DNA from: an uncultured bacterium
GTDB taxonomy: Bacteria; Bipolaricaulota; Bipolaricaulia; UBA7950; UBA9294
DNA length: 64,000 bases
NCBI GenBank assembly: GCA_903857865.1
Contig: CAIOGO010000014.1
Location: forward strand, 160,814 to 224,813
Direction of reading: 5' to 3'
Shown: positions 34,453 through 42,646 of the stretch, piece by piece
How positions within the stretch are numbered: position 1 is the stretch's first letter
Layout of the letters: each line of letters begins with the position of its first letter
Translations under genes and position numbers: made by a program
Notes under the pieces: generated by a model
Told to the model about the DNA's origin: nothing
The model's database searches: none
What the model saw: the letters and a program-made list of their open reading frames with translations, nothing else

Positions 34453-36564
34453 CTATTCGATTCTTGCGGTGATGAGGTTCGCGCGTTCGCGCACGTCAGT
34501 GCGCGCAGCGTCCGTGCTTACACGCACGGTGCGCACGGCGCGAACGTCGCCGATGACGCCCCCTGTCTCAAGGGCAAAGACGGGGTTGAGATCGAGTTCC
34601 TCCAGATCCGGAACGCGGAACGGAAGCTGTGAGACGCGGGCAACGAGCGCCGCCAAGGCGCTGAGATCGCGCGGCGGCCGGCCGCGGAACGCGCCGAAGA
34701 GTCTGCACCCTCGCAGCTCGTCGAGCATCCCGCGCGCTTCCGCTTCGCAAATCGGCGCGACGCGCAACGCCACGTCGTGGAGCACCTCGGCGGTCACGCC
34801 TCCCAGGCCCACCGCGACGACCGGGCCGAACTGCGGGTCGCGCGAGACACCGACCAGCACCTCGACCGCATCCTGCACCATCGGCAGGACGAGGACGCCG
34901 CGGAAACCCAGGTCCTTCGTTCGCTGACATAGCTCCGAGAACGCAGAGCGAACCTCAGACTCCTTCGCGATGTTGAGGACGACACCGCCGACGTCGGTCT
35001 TGTGGACGACATCCGCAGCCACCACCTTCATCGCGACCGGGAACCCCATAGCCGCAGCAGCGGCCGCTGCCGCAGCCGCCGTCGGCGCAAACCGGCGCGC
35101 TGGAACGGGCAAACCTTCGCCCTCAAGCCAGTCCATCGCTTCAGGCTCACCGAGGACGGAATCTGTTCCAGGAAGTGAGCCTTCGGCAGGCTCGGGGAGA
35201 GGGAGGTCACGTCGAACCAACCGCCTCGCCCGATCGTTCGCGAGGAGTGCAAGGACCGCAACGGCGCGTTCGCCCGTCGGGAAGTCGGGCACGCTGCCGG
35301 CGATCAGCACGGGCAGCGCCGCGGCCGCCGTCTTCCCGGCCATGAACGTCGCAGCGACCGGCTTGCCCGTGGCCTTCGCCGCAGCCACGATCCCGCGCGC
35401 GACAGGAGCCGCATCGAGATACGGCGTGTTGACGTCGATGGCCACAGCCGCGTCGTATTCCGCGAGAGCCATCGACAGCACGTCGCGGTACTCCGCCTCA
35501 CCGCCCTGCACCGTGAGATCGATGGGATTCCCGAGGCTGCAGAAGGATGGAAGTCTCTCGGCCAGGCGATCGTGCAGGGTCCGGCTCGGCGCCGCGAGGT
35601 CGAGGCCGGCCGCCTCGGCCCGATCCGTGGCGAGCACGCCCGGTCCGCCCGAGTTCGTGACGATGACGACGCGCTTTCCTCGGACCGGTGGAAACGAAGC
35701 GAGCCCCCGGCACACGTCGAACATCTCTTCGATCCCGTTGACGCGCATCGCGCCGCACTGGCGAAACGCGGCGTCGTAGACCGCGTCGGACCCGGCGAGC
35801 GAACCCGTGTGTGACAGCGTCGCGCGCCCGCCGGCCGCCGAACGGCCCGACTTGATGACGACGAGCGGCTTCACGGCCGTCAGCCGCCGCGCGGCGGCGA
35901 GGAACGCGCGCCCGTCCGACACGGTCTCGAGGTAGAGCGCGACGACCTTGGTCTCTTCATCCTCGCGGAGGTAGTCGAGGAAGTCGACGTCGGTGAGGTC
36001 GGCGCCGTTCCCGTACGAGACGAACTTGGAGAACCCGACGCCCTGCTCCTCGGCCCACGAGAGAACGGCGCCACCCAGCGCGCCGCTCTGCGATACAAGA
36101 GCAACGTCGCCCATCGGCGGCCGCGTCTCGAGCGTTGGGAAGAGATTCCGCTTGGTGTTCACGAGGCCCGCGCAGTTCGGGCCGATGAAGCGAATCCCGC
36201 AGGCGCGGGCAACGCGGACGAGAGCCTGCTCCTTCGCCGTCTCGCCGCACTCAGAGAACCCGGAGGCGATGACGGCCGCCGCGCGAACCCCCGCGCGTCC
36301 TGCGCCCTCAAGCATGGCAGCGACGGTGTCGGCCGGCGAGGCGATGACGACGAGATCGACTGTGTGGCCAGCAGCCGCGAGGTCAGCGAACGAGCATGCC
36401 GCGGCCCTGACTCCTGGAGCGCCCTCCCCGCGCGGGTTCACCGCGTAGACGGGCGAGTAGCCGCCCGCGACGAGTTGATCGACGAGGACGCGGGCGATCT
36501 TGCCCTCGCCGGTGGATCCGACGACGGCGACTCCGCGCGGCCGGAAGAAAGCGTCGAGACCCAT
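34453..36564 (-). CDS. ADP-forming acyl-CoA synthetase (alpha-beta fusion)
   Basis: The 703-residue protein converts acyl-CoA, ADP and phosphate to acid, CoA and ATP. Residues 1-460 are the CoA-binding/ligase alpha part: FRPRGVAVVGST, GFSECG, GPNCAGLVN, ALVSQSGALGG and the phosphohistidine segment ATLSHTGSLAGSD. The C-terminal 230 residues are the ATP-grasp beta part: FPVAMKVVAADVVHKTDVGGV and LDLNPVFA. A Pro/Glu-rich insert at the domain junction (LPEPAEGSLPG) is encoded by a small hairpin (35177-35193). It is 17 bp after iorB. Confidence 0.92.
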   Translation of the reverse strand: MGLDAFFRPRGVAVVGSTGEGKIARVLVDQLVAGGYSPVYAVNPRGEGAPGVRAAACSFADLAAAGHTVDLVVIASPADTVAAMLEGAGRAGVRAAAVIASGFSECGETAKEQALVRVARACGIRFIGPNCAGLVNTKRNLFPTLETRPPMGDVALVSQSGALGGAVLSWAEEQGVGFSKFVSYGNGADLTDVDFLDYLREDEETKVVALYLETVSDGRAFLAAARRLTAVKPLVVIKSGRSAAGGRATLSHTGSLAGSDAVYDAAFRQCGAMRVNGIEEMFDVCRGLASFPPVRGKRVVIVTNSGGPGVLATDRAEAAGLDLAAPSRTLHDRLAERLPSFCSLGNPIDLTVQGGEAEYRDVLSMALAEYDAAVAIDVNTPYLDAAPVARGIVAAAKATGKPVAATFMAGKTAAAALPVLIAGSVPDFPTGERAVAVLALLANDRARRLVRRDLPLPEPAEGSLPGTDSVLGEPEAMDWLEGEGLPVPARRFAPTAAAAAAAAAAMGFPVAMKVVAADVVHKTDVGGVVLNIAKESEVRSAFSELCQRTKDLGFRGVLVLPMVQDAVEVLVGVSRDPQFGPVVAVGLGGVTAEVLHDVALRVAPICEAEARGMLDELRGCRLFGAFRGRPPRDLSALAALVARVSQLPFRVPDLEELDLNPVFALETGGVIGDVRAVRTVRVSTDAARTDVRERANLITARIE

Positions 36565-36581
36565 CAACTCACCCTGCCCCA

Positions 36582-37229
36582 CTACGATCCACTCCTGCCA
36601 GCCTCCGCGAGTCGGGCGAAGAGGGCACAGCCTGTTGCCTCGAGGCCGAGTCGGAACGCCGCGACGTTGGCGGCAGCCGCCTTGGGCCACCGCGTGGCGA
36701 CGACCTTCTCGACGCAGGCCGCGTCGAGCACGCGAGCGAGCGCCGGAACGGCGCAGGCAGCGCCGAGGACGACGAGATTCGCCGCGGCCGACCTCCCGTC
36801 GATGGGCGGAATCTCGGACGGCAAGAGGACGACGGGACGCGCGCCGGCAGCTTCGATCGCGCGAATCACGGCGTCGCGCTCCGGGTATCGCGCTGCGCCA
36901 AGCATGACGCCCGTCGGAGCCCAGACGTCGTCGTACAGCACGAACGAGCCGCCCGGCTTAACGAAACACACTCCGCGCAGCGCCTCCGAGCGCTCCATCG
37001 TCACGACGAGGTCGGCGGCCGCCTCGCCGATGCGCGGGCCGACGCCGTCACGCCCAAGGCGTAGCTCCGCCTTCACGAACCCGCCGCGCTGGGCCATGCC
37101 CTTCGTCGGAGCGAACGACGCGGGGGCGTCGGCTGCGAGCGCCGCCCTCAGGAGGATCTCGCCGATCGTCAGGATGCCCTGCCCCCCGACGCCGACCAGG
37201 ACGATGTCACAGGTTGCCGATCGTGTCAT
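36582..37229 (-). CDS. iorB: Indolepyruvate:ferredoxin oxidoreductase beta subunit
   Basis: The 215-residue gamma-domain-type subunit has DIVLVGVGGQGILTIGEIL, the conserved KGMAQRGGFVKAELRLG and GAACAVPALARVLD. It pairs with IorA to oxidise aryl-2-oxo acids to aryl-acetyl-CoA with ferredoxin reduction. The ATG overlaps the iorA stop as ATGA. Confidence 0.92.
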   Translation of the reverse strand: MTRSATCDIVLVGVGGQGILTIGEILLRAALAADAPASFAPTKGMAQRGGFVKAELRLGRDGVGPRIGEAAADLVVTMERSEALRGVCFVKPGGSFVLYDDVWAPTGVMLGAARYPERDAVIRAIEAAGARPVVLLPSEIPPIDGRSAAANLVVLGAACAVPALARVLDAACVEKVVATRWPKAAAANVAAFRLGLEATGCALFARLAEAGRSGS

Positions 37230-39232
37230 GATCGACCTCCACGTCCGCCGTCGAAGCCCCCGCCCACGGGCTTCGACCCGCGCGACTGCAGCGGCGAGCC
37301 GGAGCAGTCGCCTGCTGCCTCGCAGCCGGCGTTCGGCGAGCAACCCAATGCATGAGTGGGACACACCGCCGCGCACAACCCGCATCCATTACACAAGGCG
37401 GGGTCTACGTGAACCGCGCCGTCAGAGAGAGACAAGGCAGGACAACCAGTCGTCCGCAGACACTGCTTGCAGAGGACGCACTTCGCGGCGTCAAGCTGCA
37501 CCGTGCCCGCCGCGGGGCCGCGCCGACGCGCCTGGATCGCGCACTCGCGCCGCGCGAGCAGGACGCGCACGCCGGAGGGCACCTTCAGGAACTCGGTCAG
37601 GATAGCTGTGGTCTCCGCGAGATCGTACGGGTCGACGATCGCGAACCGATCGACGCCGAGCGCGGGAATCAACTCGGCAAGGTCAATGCGCCGCCCGCCC
37701 TTCTGCTCCGTTTCCGCGGTGCCGGGGTTCACCTGCATGCCTGTCATTCCTGTCCAGCCGTTATCCATCACGACGACGACGAGGGGCACGCGGTGCTGTA
37801 CGGCGTTCAGGACTCCTGGAATCCCTCCGTGGAAGAAGGTCGAGTCGCCGATGGTCGCGATCACCGGCGTCTTCATCCCGGCGTGGACGTAGCCCTGAGC
37901 GAGGCTGACGCTCGACCCCATCGAAACCTCGTTCCAGAGGAGGTCGAACGGCGGGTTCATCCCGAGGATCGTGCAACCGATATCGCCGGTCACCATCACC
38001 TCGTCCTTCTTGTACCCCGCCTTCTTGATCGCCGCCTCAATCGCCATGTACGTGCCCCTGTGTGGACAACCCGAACAGACGGTGATCGGCCGAGCAGCTG
38101 CGAGCTGCTCGGCTTGGAGAACGGCCTTGGGCCGTTCTCCCAAGCTGCTTGCCGACGGCAAGCAGCCTTGCGCCCTCGCCGAACTGCTCCGTCCCAAGGG
38201 CTCAACCGCCTTCGTGAGCCCTCGAAGCAGCTCGGCAGCCCCATACTCCCCCGACCTCGACAGCGTCCCGTCGAGTTTGCCGACAACGCGGCCGGCGAAC
38301 CCCAAACGCTGGGCGTCGACCAGCAATTGGCGCTCGAAGTGAGCCTCGAGCTCTTCGAGGACGAGGATCGAGTCGCAGTGCGCGAACAACTCCCCCACTT
38401 CCTCGGTCGGGAACGGTATGGTCGACGCTGCGTGCAGCACCGAAACCTCGCTGCCGGCGATGCCGGCCGTGGCCAGCGCTTCGTCCAGATACGCGGCAGG
38501 CGCCCCCACGACGGCGATGCCGAGACCGCCCTTCTTTCCGAGGCGGAGCGGGTGCAGGCCGCGCTCGTGGAGGAAGCGCCCCGCAGCTTCGAGCCGCGCA
38601 AGCAGCGCCTGGTGCTGATTGAGGCAGATGGCGGCGCCTGCTTTCGTGTACCGGGCGATATTCCTTTCGAGAAGGACGTCTCCTGCAGGAGGAAGCGCCG
38701 CCGCGCTATCTTCCAGGCCCACAATGGCGTACGTGAGCGCCACGGCCGTCGTCAGGCGCAGGAAGACGAGGCCGCCGATCGCCTCCGACAGCTCAAATGC
38801 CACCTGTGCGAGCCGATAGGCCTCTTCGATGGACGACGGTTCGAGCATCGGCGCATCCGTCATGAGGGCGAAGCCGCGCGTGTCCTGCTCGGGCATCCCG
38901 GCCGACACTCCCGGATCGTCGGCGACATAGACGACGAGTCCGCCATTCGTCCCGGAGTAGGCAATCGAGACCACCGCGTCGTAGGCGACGTTGAGGCCCG
39001 ACATCTTCATCGTCACGAGCGCCCGCCGGCCGGCCCACGCCGCGCCGGCCGCAATCTCGAATGCCACCTTCTCGTTCGTCGACCACTCGACGTGGCGGCC
39101 CGGCAAGTCGCGAGCGAGCAAGCTCGCCAACGCCTCCGTCGACGGCGTGCCCGGATACCCCGTGACCACGCGCACCCCGGCGCGCAGAGCGCCCAGCCCA
39201 ACCGCTTCATTGCCTGTGAGAATTCGCTTCAT
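37226..39232 (-). CDS. iorA: Indolepyruvate:ferredoxin oxidoreductase alpha subunit with in-frame hairpin insert
   Basis: The 668-residue subunit starts LTGNEAVGLGALRAGV and contains the TPP site (GDIGCTILGMNPPF, then GDSTFFHGGIPGVLNAV and MDNGWTGMTG). It ends in a 2x[4Fe-4S] domain (CVLCKQCLRTTGCP, CNGCGLCAAVCP). Two features are unusual. A 26-codon segment just before VCSGCPHRGTY is made of three perfect hairpins (38089-38166). A Gly/Ser-rich C-terminal tail is read through two more (37250-37311). Both keep frame, and both lie at domain edges, so the enzyme is probably active. Confidence 0.9.
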   Translation of the reverse strand: MKRILTGNEAVGLGALRAGVRVVTGYPGTPSTEALASLLARDLPGRHVEWSTNEKVAFEIAAGAAWAGRRALVTMKMSGLNVAYDAVVSIAYSGTNGGLVVYVADDPGVSAGMPEQDTRGFALMTDAPMLEPSSIEEAYRLAQVAFELSEAIGGLVFLRLTTAVALTYAIVGLEDSAAALPPAGDVLLERNIARYTKAGAAICLNQHQALLARLEAAGRFLHERGLHPLRLGKKGGLGIAVVGAPAAYLDEALATAGIAGSEVSVLHAASTIPFPTEEVGELFAHCDSILVLEELEAHFERQLLVDAQRLGFAGRVVGKLDGTLSRSGEYGAAELLRGLTKAVEPLGRSSSARAQGCLPSASSLGERPKAVLQAEQLAAARPITVCSGCPHRGTYMAIEAAIKKAGYKKDEVMVTGDIGCTILGMNPPFDLLWNEVSMGSSVSLAQGYVHAGMKTPVIATIGDSTFFHGGIPGVLNAVQHRVPLVVVVMDNGWTGMTGMQVNPGTAETEQKGGRRIDLAELIPALGVDRFAIVDPYDLAETTAILTEFLKVPSGVRVLLARRECAIQARRRGPAAGTVQLDAAKCVLCKQCLRTTGCPALSLSDGAVHVDPALCNGCGLCAAVCPTHALGCSPNAGCEAAGDCSGSPLQSRGSKPVGGGFDGGRGGRS
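37250..37311. repeat. Paired hairpins in the iorA 3-prime end
   Basis: GTCGAAGCCC/GGGCTTCGAC (37250-37259 with 37268-37277) and GCGACTG/CAGTCGC (37282-37288 with 37105+200, i.e. 37305-37311) lie side by side inside the coding sequence. They encode part of the non-conserved C-terminal tail after the ferredoxin domain. The GCGACTG/CAGTCGC stem also occurs in the insert at 40164-40232. Confidence 0.75.
38089..38166. repeat. Three perfect hairpins in frame inside iorA
   Basis: GCCGAGCAGCT-gcg-AGCTGCTCGGC (38089-38113), GGAGAACGGCC-ttg-GGCCGTTCTCC (38116-38140) and GCTGCTTGCC-gac-GGCAAGCAGC (38144-38166) follow each other with 2-3 nt gaps. Stems of 10-11 bp are perfect and loops are 3 nt. The 78-bp block adds 26 codons without a stop. 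Together with the other loci it defines a repeat family with a fixed shape but variable stem sequences. Confidence 0.9.
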
Positions 39233-39545
39233 GTCTCGTCACGACCGGCCAGAGTATCAAGCATCGACTCGTCTGTCTCACGCCAAGAACGCCAAGCGCG
39301 CCAAGGAGCCTGCGACGATTCCACCTCTCCACTGTAGCGTCGGAGCTTGCCTCCGACGTCCATGAAGGTCCCACCAGTCTGGATGCAGCGCCGGGACCCA
39401 GGTCTCCGACGTCGCATTCCGCGTCGTCCGACGACGTCGTTTCCATCTGCCAACGTCGCACACAATGAGGTGCGGCGCGTTCTCTCCATAGAACCGAACG
39501 CGTAAGCACCCTCTCCATAGCCCCGGGTGCGATGCTACAGCTGTC
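39233..39545. other. Intergenic stretch with small palindromes
   Basis: No gene is supported between the hydroxylase 3-prime end and iorA. The stretch holds an 8-bp-period run (ACGCCAAGAACGCCAAGCG and a further GCCAAG, about 39279-39308) and a hairpin GTCGGAG-cttg-CCTCCGAC near 39339-39358. Short overlapping minus-strand frames are not credible genes. It must contain the iorA upstream signals, which I could not identify with confidence. Confidence 0.5.
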
Positions 39546-41984
39546 TCACCAGTGTCTGTCCGGCTTCACGACGTCCTTGCCGGCGTCCGCGGCGGCGATG
39601 ACCTTCTCCGGCGTAAAGGGCAGGCTGAAGATCCGCACTCCGAGCGCGTCGGCGACAGCGTTCGCCACCGCCGGCGCCGCCGGCGTCAGCGCCGGCTCGC
39701 CGATGCCCTTCGCCCCGAACGGCCCGACGCCGGTCCCCGACTCGAGCACGATGACGTCGGTGGCTGGGAAATCACACGAGGTTGGGATCAGGTACTCAGC
39801 AAGCGACGGCGTCTTCGTCATTCCCTTCTCGACGACGTACTCCTCCATCAGCGCGTAGCCCAGGCCCTGGTGGCTGCCGCCCGCGATCTGGCCTCGCACC
39901 GCGGCGGGGTTGATCGCGCGGCCCACGTCGTGGCACGCGGCACTCTTCAGAACTTCGATCTCTCCGGTCTCTGTGTCCACGGCGATTTCAACCGCGTGCG
40001 CCCCGAAGGTGAAGTCGGGCCAGATGTCGCCCTGTCCGGTCTCTGGGTCGAGTCCGTCCGTGAACGGGGCATTGAACTGGGCCAAGTGGGCAAGCGGCAG
40101 GCCACTGGCAGCCGCCTTCGCCACCACTTCGGCCAGCGGGAGACCGCGGCTGCCCCGCACCTCCGAGTTGCCGCAGCAACTCGTACGCGACTGTGGCGCA
40201 GTCGCGCGGGAGTCTCCCGAAGCGGGAACTCCTGGCCCCTGTTGGCTCATGGCTACTGCGAAGTCGTTGTCGAGATCCACGTCCTCCAGCGACACGCCAA
40301 GCATCTCGGCTGCCTTCTTGACAAGGCTTGCGCGCACGACGCCGGCCGCCTGGAGGACCGCGTTGCCCGACATGTAAAGCTGGCGTGTCGCCGTCGACGT
40401 CCCGGCAAGCGGCGTCACTGCCGAGTCGGTGGCGTAGATCGTCACCCGCTCGAGCGGCACCCCAAGGACCTCGGCCACGATCTGGCAGAGCGAGTTCGAC
40501 TGCCCGGCACCGATGTCGGGCACGCCGCAGCGCACGACGACCGTGCCGTCAAGCTCCATGCCGACCCACGCCCGCGACGTGTCGTGGAACCAGGTGATCC
40601 GGCCGTAGCTCTGGAAGTAGGAGGCGAACCCTCGCCCCACCTTGCGCGTCGGCGAGTCGGGCGTCTTGTCGCCCAGCGCCGCGAGCGCCCGCGTCGCGCA
40701 CTCCTCCGACCACGCCGCCGAGCGAATGGCCTGCCCCGTGACCGTCGTATCGCCCGTCTTCAGGTAGTTGATCCGCCGCAGTTCGAGCGGATCAATGATC
40801 AGCGCCTTCGCGATCTCGTCCATCTGCGACTCGTAGGCGAACGCCGCTTGCGGCCCGCCGAAGCCGCGGAACGCGCTCGTGAACGGCTGATTCGTCGCCG
40901 CGGCCACCGAGTCGATCTTGACGTTGTCGATCTTGTACGGTCCGGCCGCCATGCCCGTCGCGTAGAGGAGGACGTAGGGCGTGAGATAGGGGTATGCGCC
41001 CGAGTCGGCGAGCATCGTGATCTCTGCCGCCGTGATCCGCCCCGTGCGCCTCACGCCCGTGCGGTGCGTGATCTTGAACGGGTGGCGCTTCGACGTCGCC
41101 AGGAACGATTCCTCGCGCGTGTAGACAAGCTTCACCGGCCGCCCGGTCGCGCGAGCGAGCAAAGCGAGGAAGATCTCGACTGTCACGTCCTCCTTGCCGC
41201 CGAAACCGCCGCCGACCATCGTCCCCTGGACGCGAACGCGGTTCTGCGGGATTCCGAGCGCTTTCGCGACCGTGCGGAAGTGCTCGACAACCTGCGTGCA
41301 GACGCGAATCGTGATCACGCCCTGCTCGTCGACCCACGCCACGCCGGCCTCCGGCTCGATGTAGGCGTGCTCGACGAACGGGACGTAGAACGTGTTCTCG
41401 ACGATGACGTCGGCCTGAGCCATTCCCTTTTCGACGTCACCTTTGCGAACCTGCCAGCGCGCGACAACGTTGTCATCTCCGGAAACCTTCGGTGCATCGG
41501 GTTGCAGCGCCTCTTCGGGGCAGAAGACGCCGGGCAGTGCCTCGTACTTGAAATCGATGAGCTGCAAAGCAGCCTCAGCGATTTCCAAGCTCTCGGCGCA
41601 GACGAGAGCCATCGGCTCCCCGTGAAAGCGAACGATGTCGATCGCGAGGACGGGCGCATCCGAGCCCTTCCGCTGCGCGCGCCCGGTCTGCCCCGGCAAG
41701 TCCGTCGCCAGTCTCGCGTTCGGCAGATCTGCGCCAGTTAGGACGCACGCCACACCCGGGAGCGCACGCGCCTTCGAGACGTCGAGGCGAACGATCCTGC
41801 CGCTCGGAATCGGCGAGCGGAAAACCTTGGCGTGAAGCATGTTCGGCATCGAGAAGTCGCCGGCATACACCGTCGCGCCAACCGCCTTCCCGAGCGCATC
41901 CACCCGCCGCAAAGGCTTTCCTATCTGCTTCAGCGAAGGCAGATGATGCGGCGGCAAGGGCTTCGGGGTCACGCGATCGCTCAT
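39546..41984 (-). CDS. Molybdenum hydroxylase large subunit, copy 1
   Basis: The 812-residue xanthine dehydrogenase/aldehyde oxidase-type subunit binds the molybdopterin cofactor. Landmarks are GGGFGGKED, FRGFGGPQAAFA, TSTATRQLYMSGNA, the Mo loop near ACHDVGRAINPAA, and the catalytic glutamate in FGAKGIGEPAL. It lacks the CoxL CO-dehydrogenase active-site loop. An extra stretch (GVPASGDSRATAPQSRTSCC and onward) just after DNDFAVAMSQ is encoded by a hairpin cluster at 40164-40232. The ATG overlaps the 2Fe-2S gene stop. With the next two genes it forms a three-subunit enzyme for purine- or aldehyde-like substrates. Confidence 0.9.
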   Translation of the reverse strand: MSDRVTPKPLPPHHLPSLKQIGKPLRRVDALGKAVGATVYAGDFSMPNMLHAKVFRSPIPSGRIVRLDVSKARALPGVACVLTGADLPNARLATDLPGQTGRAQRKGSDAPVLAIDIVRFHGEPMALVCAESLEIAEAALQLIDFKYEALPGVFCPEEALQPDAPKVSGDDNVVARWQVRKGDVEKGMAQADVIVENTFYVPFVEHAYIEPEAGVAWVDEQGVITIRVCTQVVEHFRTVAKALGIPQNRVRVQGTMVGGGFGGKEDVTVEIFLALLARATGRPVKLVYTREESFLATSKRHPFKITHRTGVRRTGRITAAEITMLADSGAYPYLTPYVLLYATGMAAGPYKIDNVKIDSVAAATNQPFTSAFRGFGGPQAAFAYESQMDEIAKALIIDPLELRRINYLKTGDTTVTGQAIRSAAWSEECATRALAALGDKTPDSPTRKVGRGFASYFQSYGRITWFHDTSRAWVGMELDGTVVVRCGVPDIGAGQSNSLCQIVAEVLGVPLERVTIYATDSAVTPLAGTSTATRQLYMSGNAVLQAAGVVRASLVKKAAEMLGVSLEDVDLDNDFAVAMSQQGPGVPASGDSRATAPQSRTSCCGNSEVRGSRGLPLAEVVAKAAASGLPLAHLAQFNAPFTDGLDPETGQGDIWPDFTFGAHAVEIAVDTETGEIEVLKSAACHDVGRAINPAAVRGQIAGGSHQGLGYALMEEYVVEKGMTKTPSLAEYLIPTSCDFPATDVIVLESGTGVGPFGAKGIGEPALTPAAPAVANAVADALGVRIFSLPFTPEKVIAAADAGKDVVKPDRHW
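40164..40232. repeat. Paired hairpins in frame inside hydroxylase 1
   Basis: CGAGTTGC-cgca-GCAACTCG (40164-40183) and CGCGACTG-tggcg-CAGTCGCG (40186-40206) are perfect, separated by 2 nt. A third weaker hairpin ends at 40232. They lie in a non-conserved loop of the large subunit and preserve the frame. Confidence 0.85.
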
Positions 41985-42646
41985 CGCTGCCCCCTCTCCG
42001 AGCCACGATCCCCTGTACTGAGCCCGCTTGGAGAACGCGAACCATCGTGCCCGCGTTCTCCAGTAAGCGACGCCTGCGGCGTCGCGACAGCGCCAGAACC
42101 GCCCGGAGAATGCGAACCGCCGTCCCCGCATTCTCGTGTAAGCGATGCCGTAGGCATCGCGGCAACAGCAAGCCGTTCAGCTTGCAGCCTTGAAGCTGCA
42201 AGCTGAACGGCCTCGATGATCTGCCCATACCCCGTGCAGCGGCAGAGGTTGCCGGACAACGCCTCGCGGATCTCGGCCTCGCTCGGATTCGGATTGCGGT
42301 CGAGGAGCGCCTTGGTCGAGATGATCATCCCTGGCGTGCAATAGCCGCACTGGACGGCGCCCACGTCAGCGAACGCCTCCTGAATCGGATGAGGCTTGTC
42401 GAGCGTTCCGAGCCCGGCGTTCGTCACGATCTCCGCTCCGTTCGCCTGCCAGGCCAGCACCATGCAGCTGTTGACGGCCGTTCCGTTGAGCAGCACGGCG
42501 CACGCGCCGCACTCGCCGATCTCGCAGCCGTTCTTGACGTCGGTGTAGCCGAGGTCCCGGAGCGCCTGAAGGAGAGACACGTTGGGATCGAGCGCAAGCT
42601 CGTGCTGCCGTCCGTTCACGCGAAGCGCGGTCTTCTTCTTAGGCAT
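41981..42646 (-). CDS. 2Fe-2S subunit of hydroxylase 1 with hairpin-derived tail
   Basis: The 221-residue protein has a plant-type 2Fe-2S site (CEIGECGACAVLLNG..C) and the helical second site (CGYCTPGM and CRCTGYGQI) of CoxS/XdhC-type subunits. Relatives end about 150-160 residues in. Here about 70 extra residues rich in Ser, Gly and Pro follow LAASRLQAERL and are read through five hairpins. The tail is a near tandem repeat (PTASLTREC and PQASLTGER). It electronically links the FAD and Mo subunits. Confidence 0.9.
   Translation of the reverse strand: MPKKKTALRVNGRQHELALDPNVSLLQALRDLGYTDVKNGCEIGECGACAVLLNGTAVNSCMVLAWQANGAEIVTNAGLGTLDKPHPIQEAFADVGAVQCGYCTPGMIISTKALLDRNPNPSEAEIREALSGNLCRCTGYGQIIEAVQLAASRLQAERLAVAAMPTASLTRECGDGGSHSPGGSGAVATPQASLTGERGHDGSRSPSGLSTGDRGSERGQR
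42030..42211. repeat. Tandem paired-hairpin array forming the tail of the 2Fe-2S gene
   Basis: Two units of about 70 bp each contain one hairpin of the GGAGAAC type and one short-loop hairpin. Unit 1 is GGAGAACGCG/CGCGTTCTCC and GCGACGCC/GGCGTCGC; unit 2 is GAGAATGCG/CGCATTCTC and GCGATGCC/GGCATCGC. The units differ at several stem positions but both arms change together. A further perfect 17-bp inverted repeat (GCCGTTCAGCTTGCAGC, 42172-42188 with 42195-42211) follows. Confidence 0.9.

Noticed and set aside
35177..35193. Hairpin GAGCC/GGCTC inside the acyl-CoA synthetase as a member of the twin-hairpin family
   Set aside because: It is a single short stem without a partner hairpin or CTAG, so I kept it only as a note on that gene.
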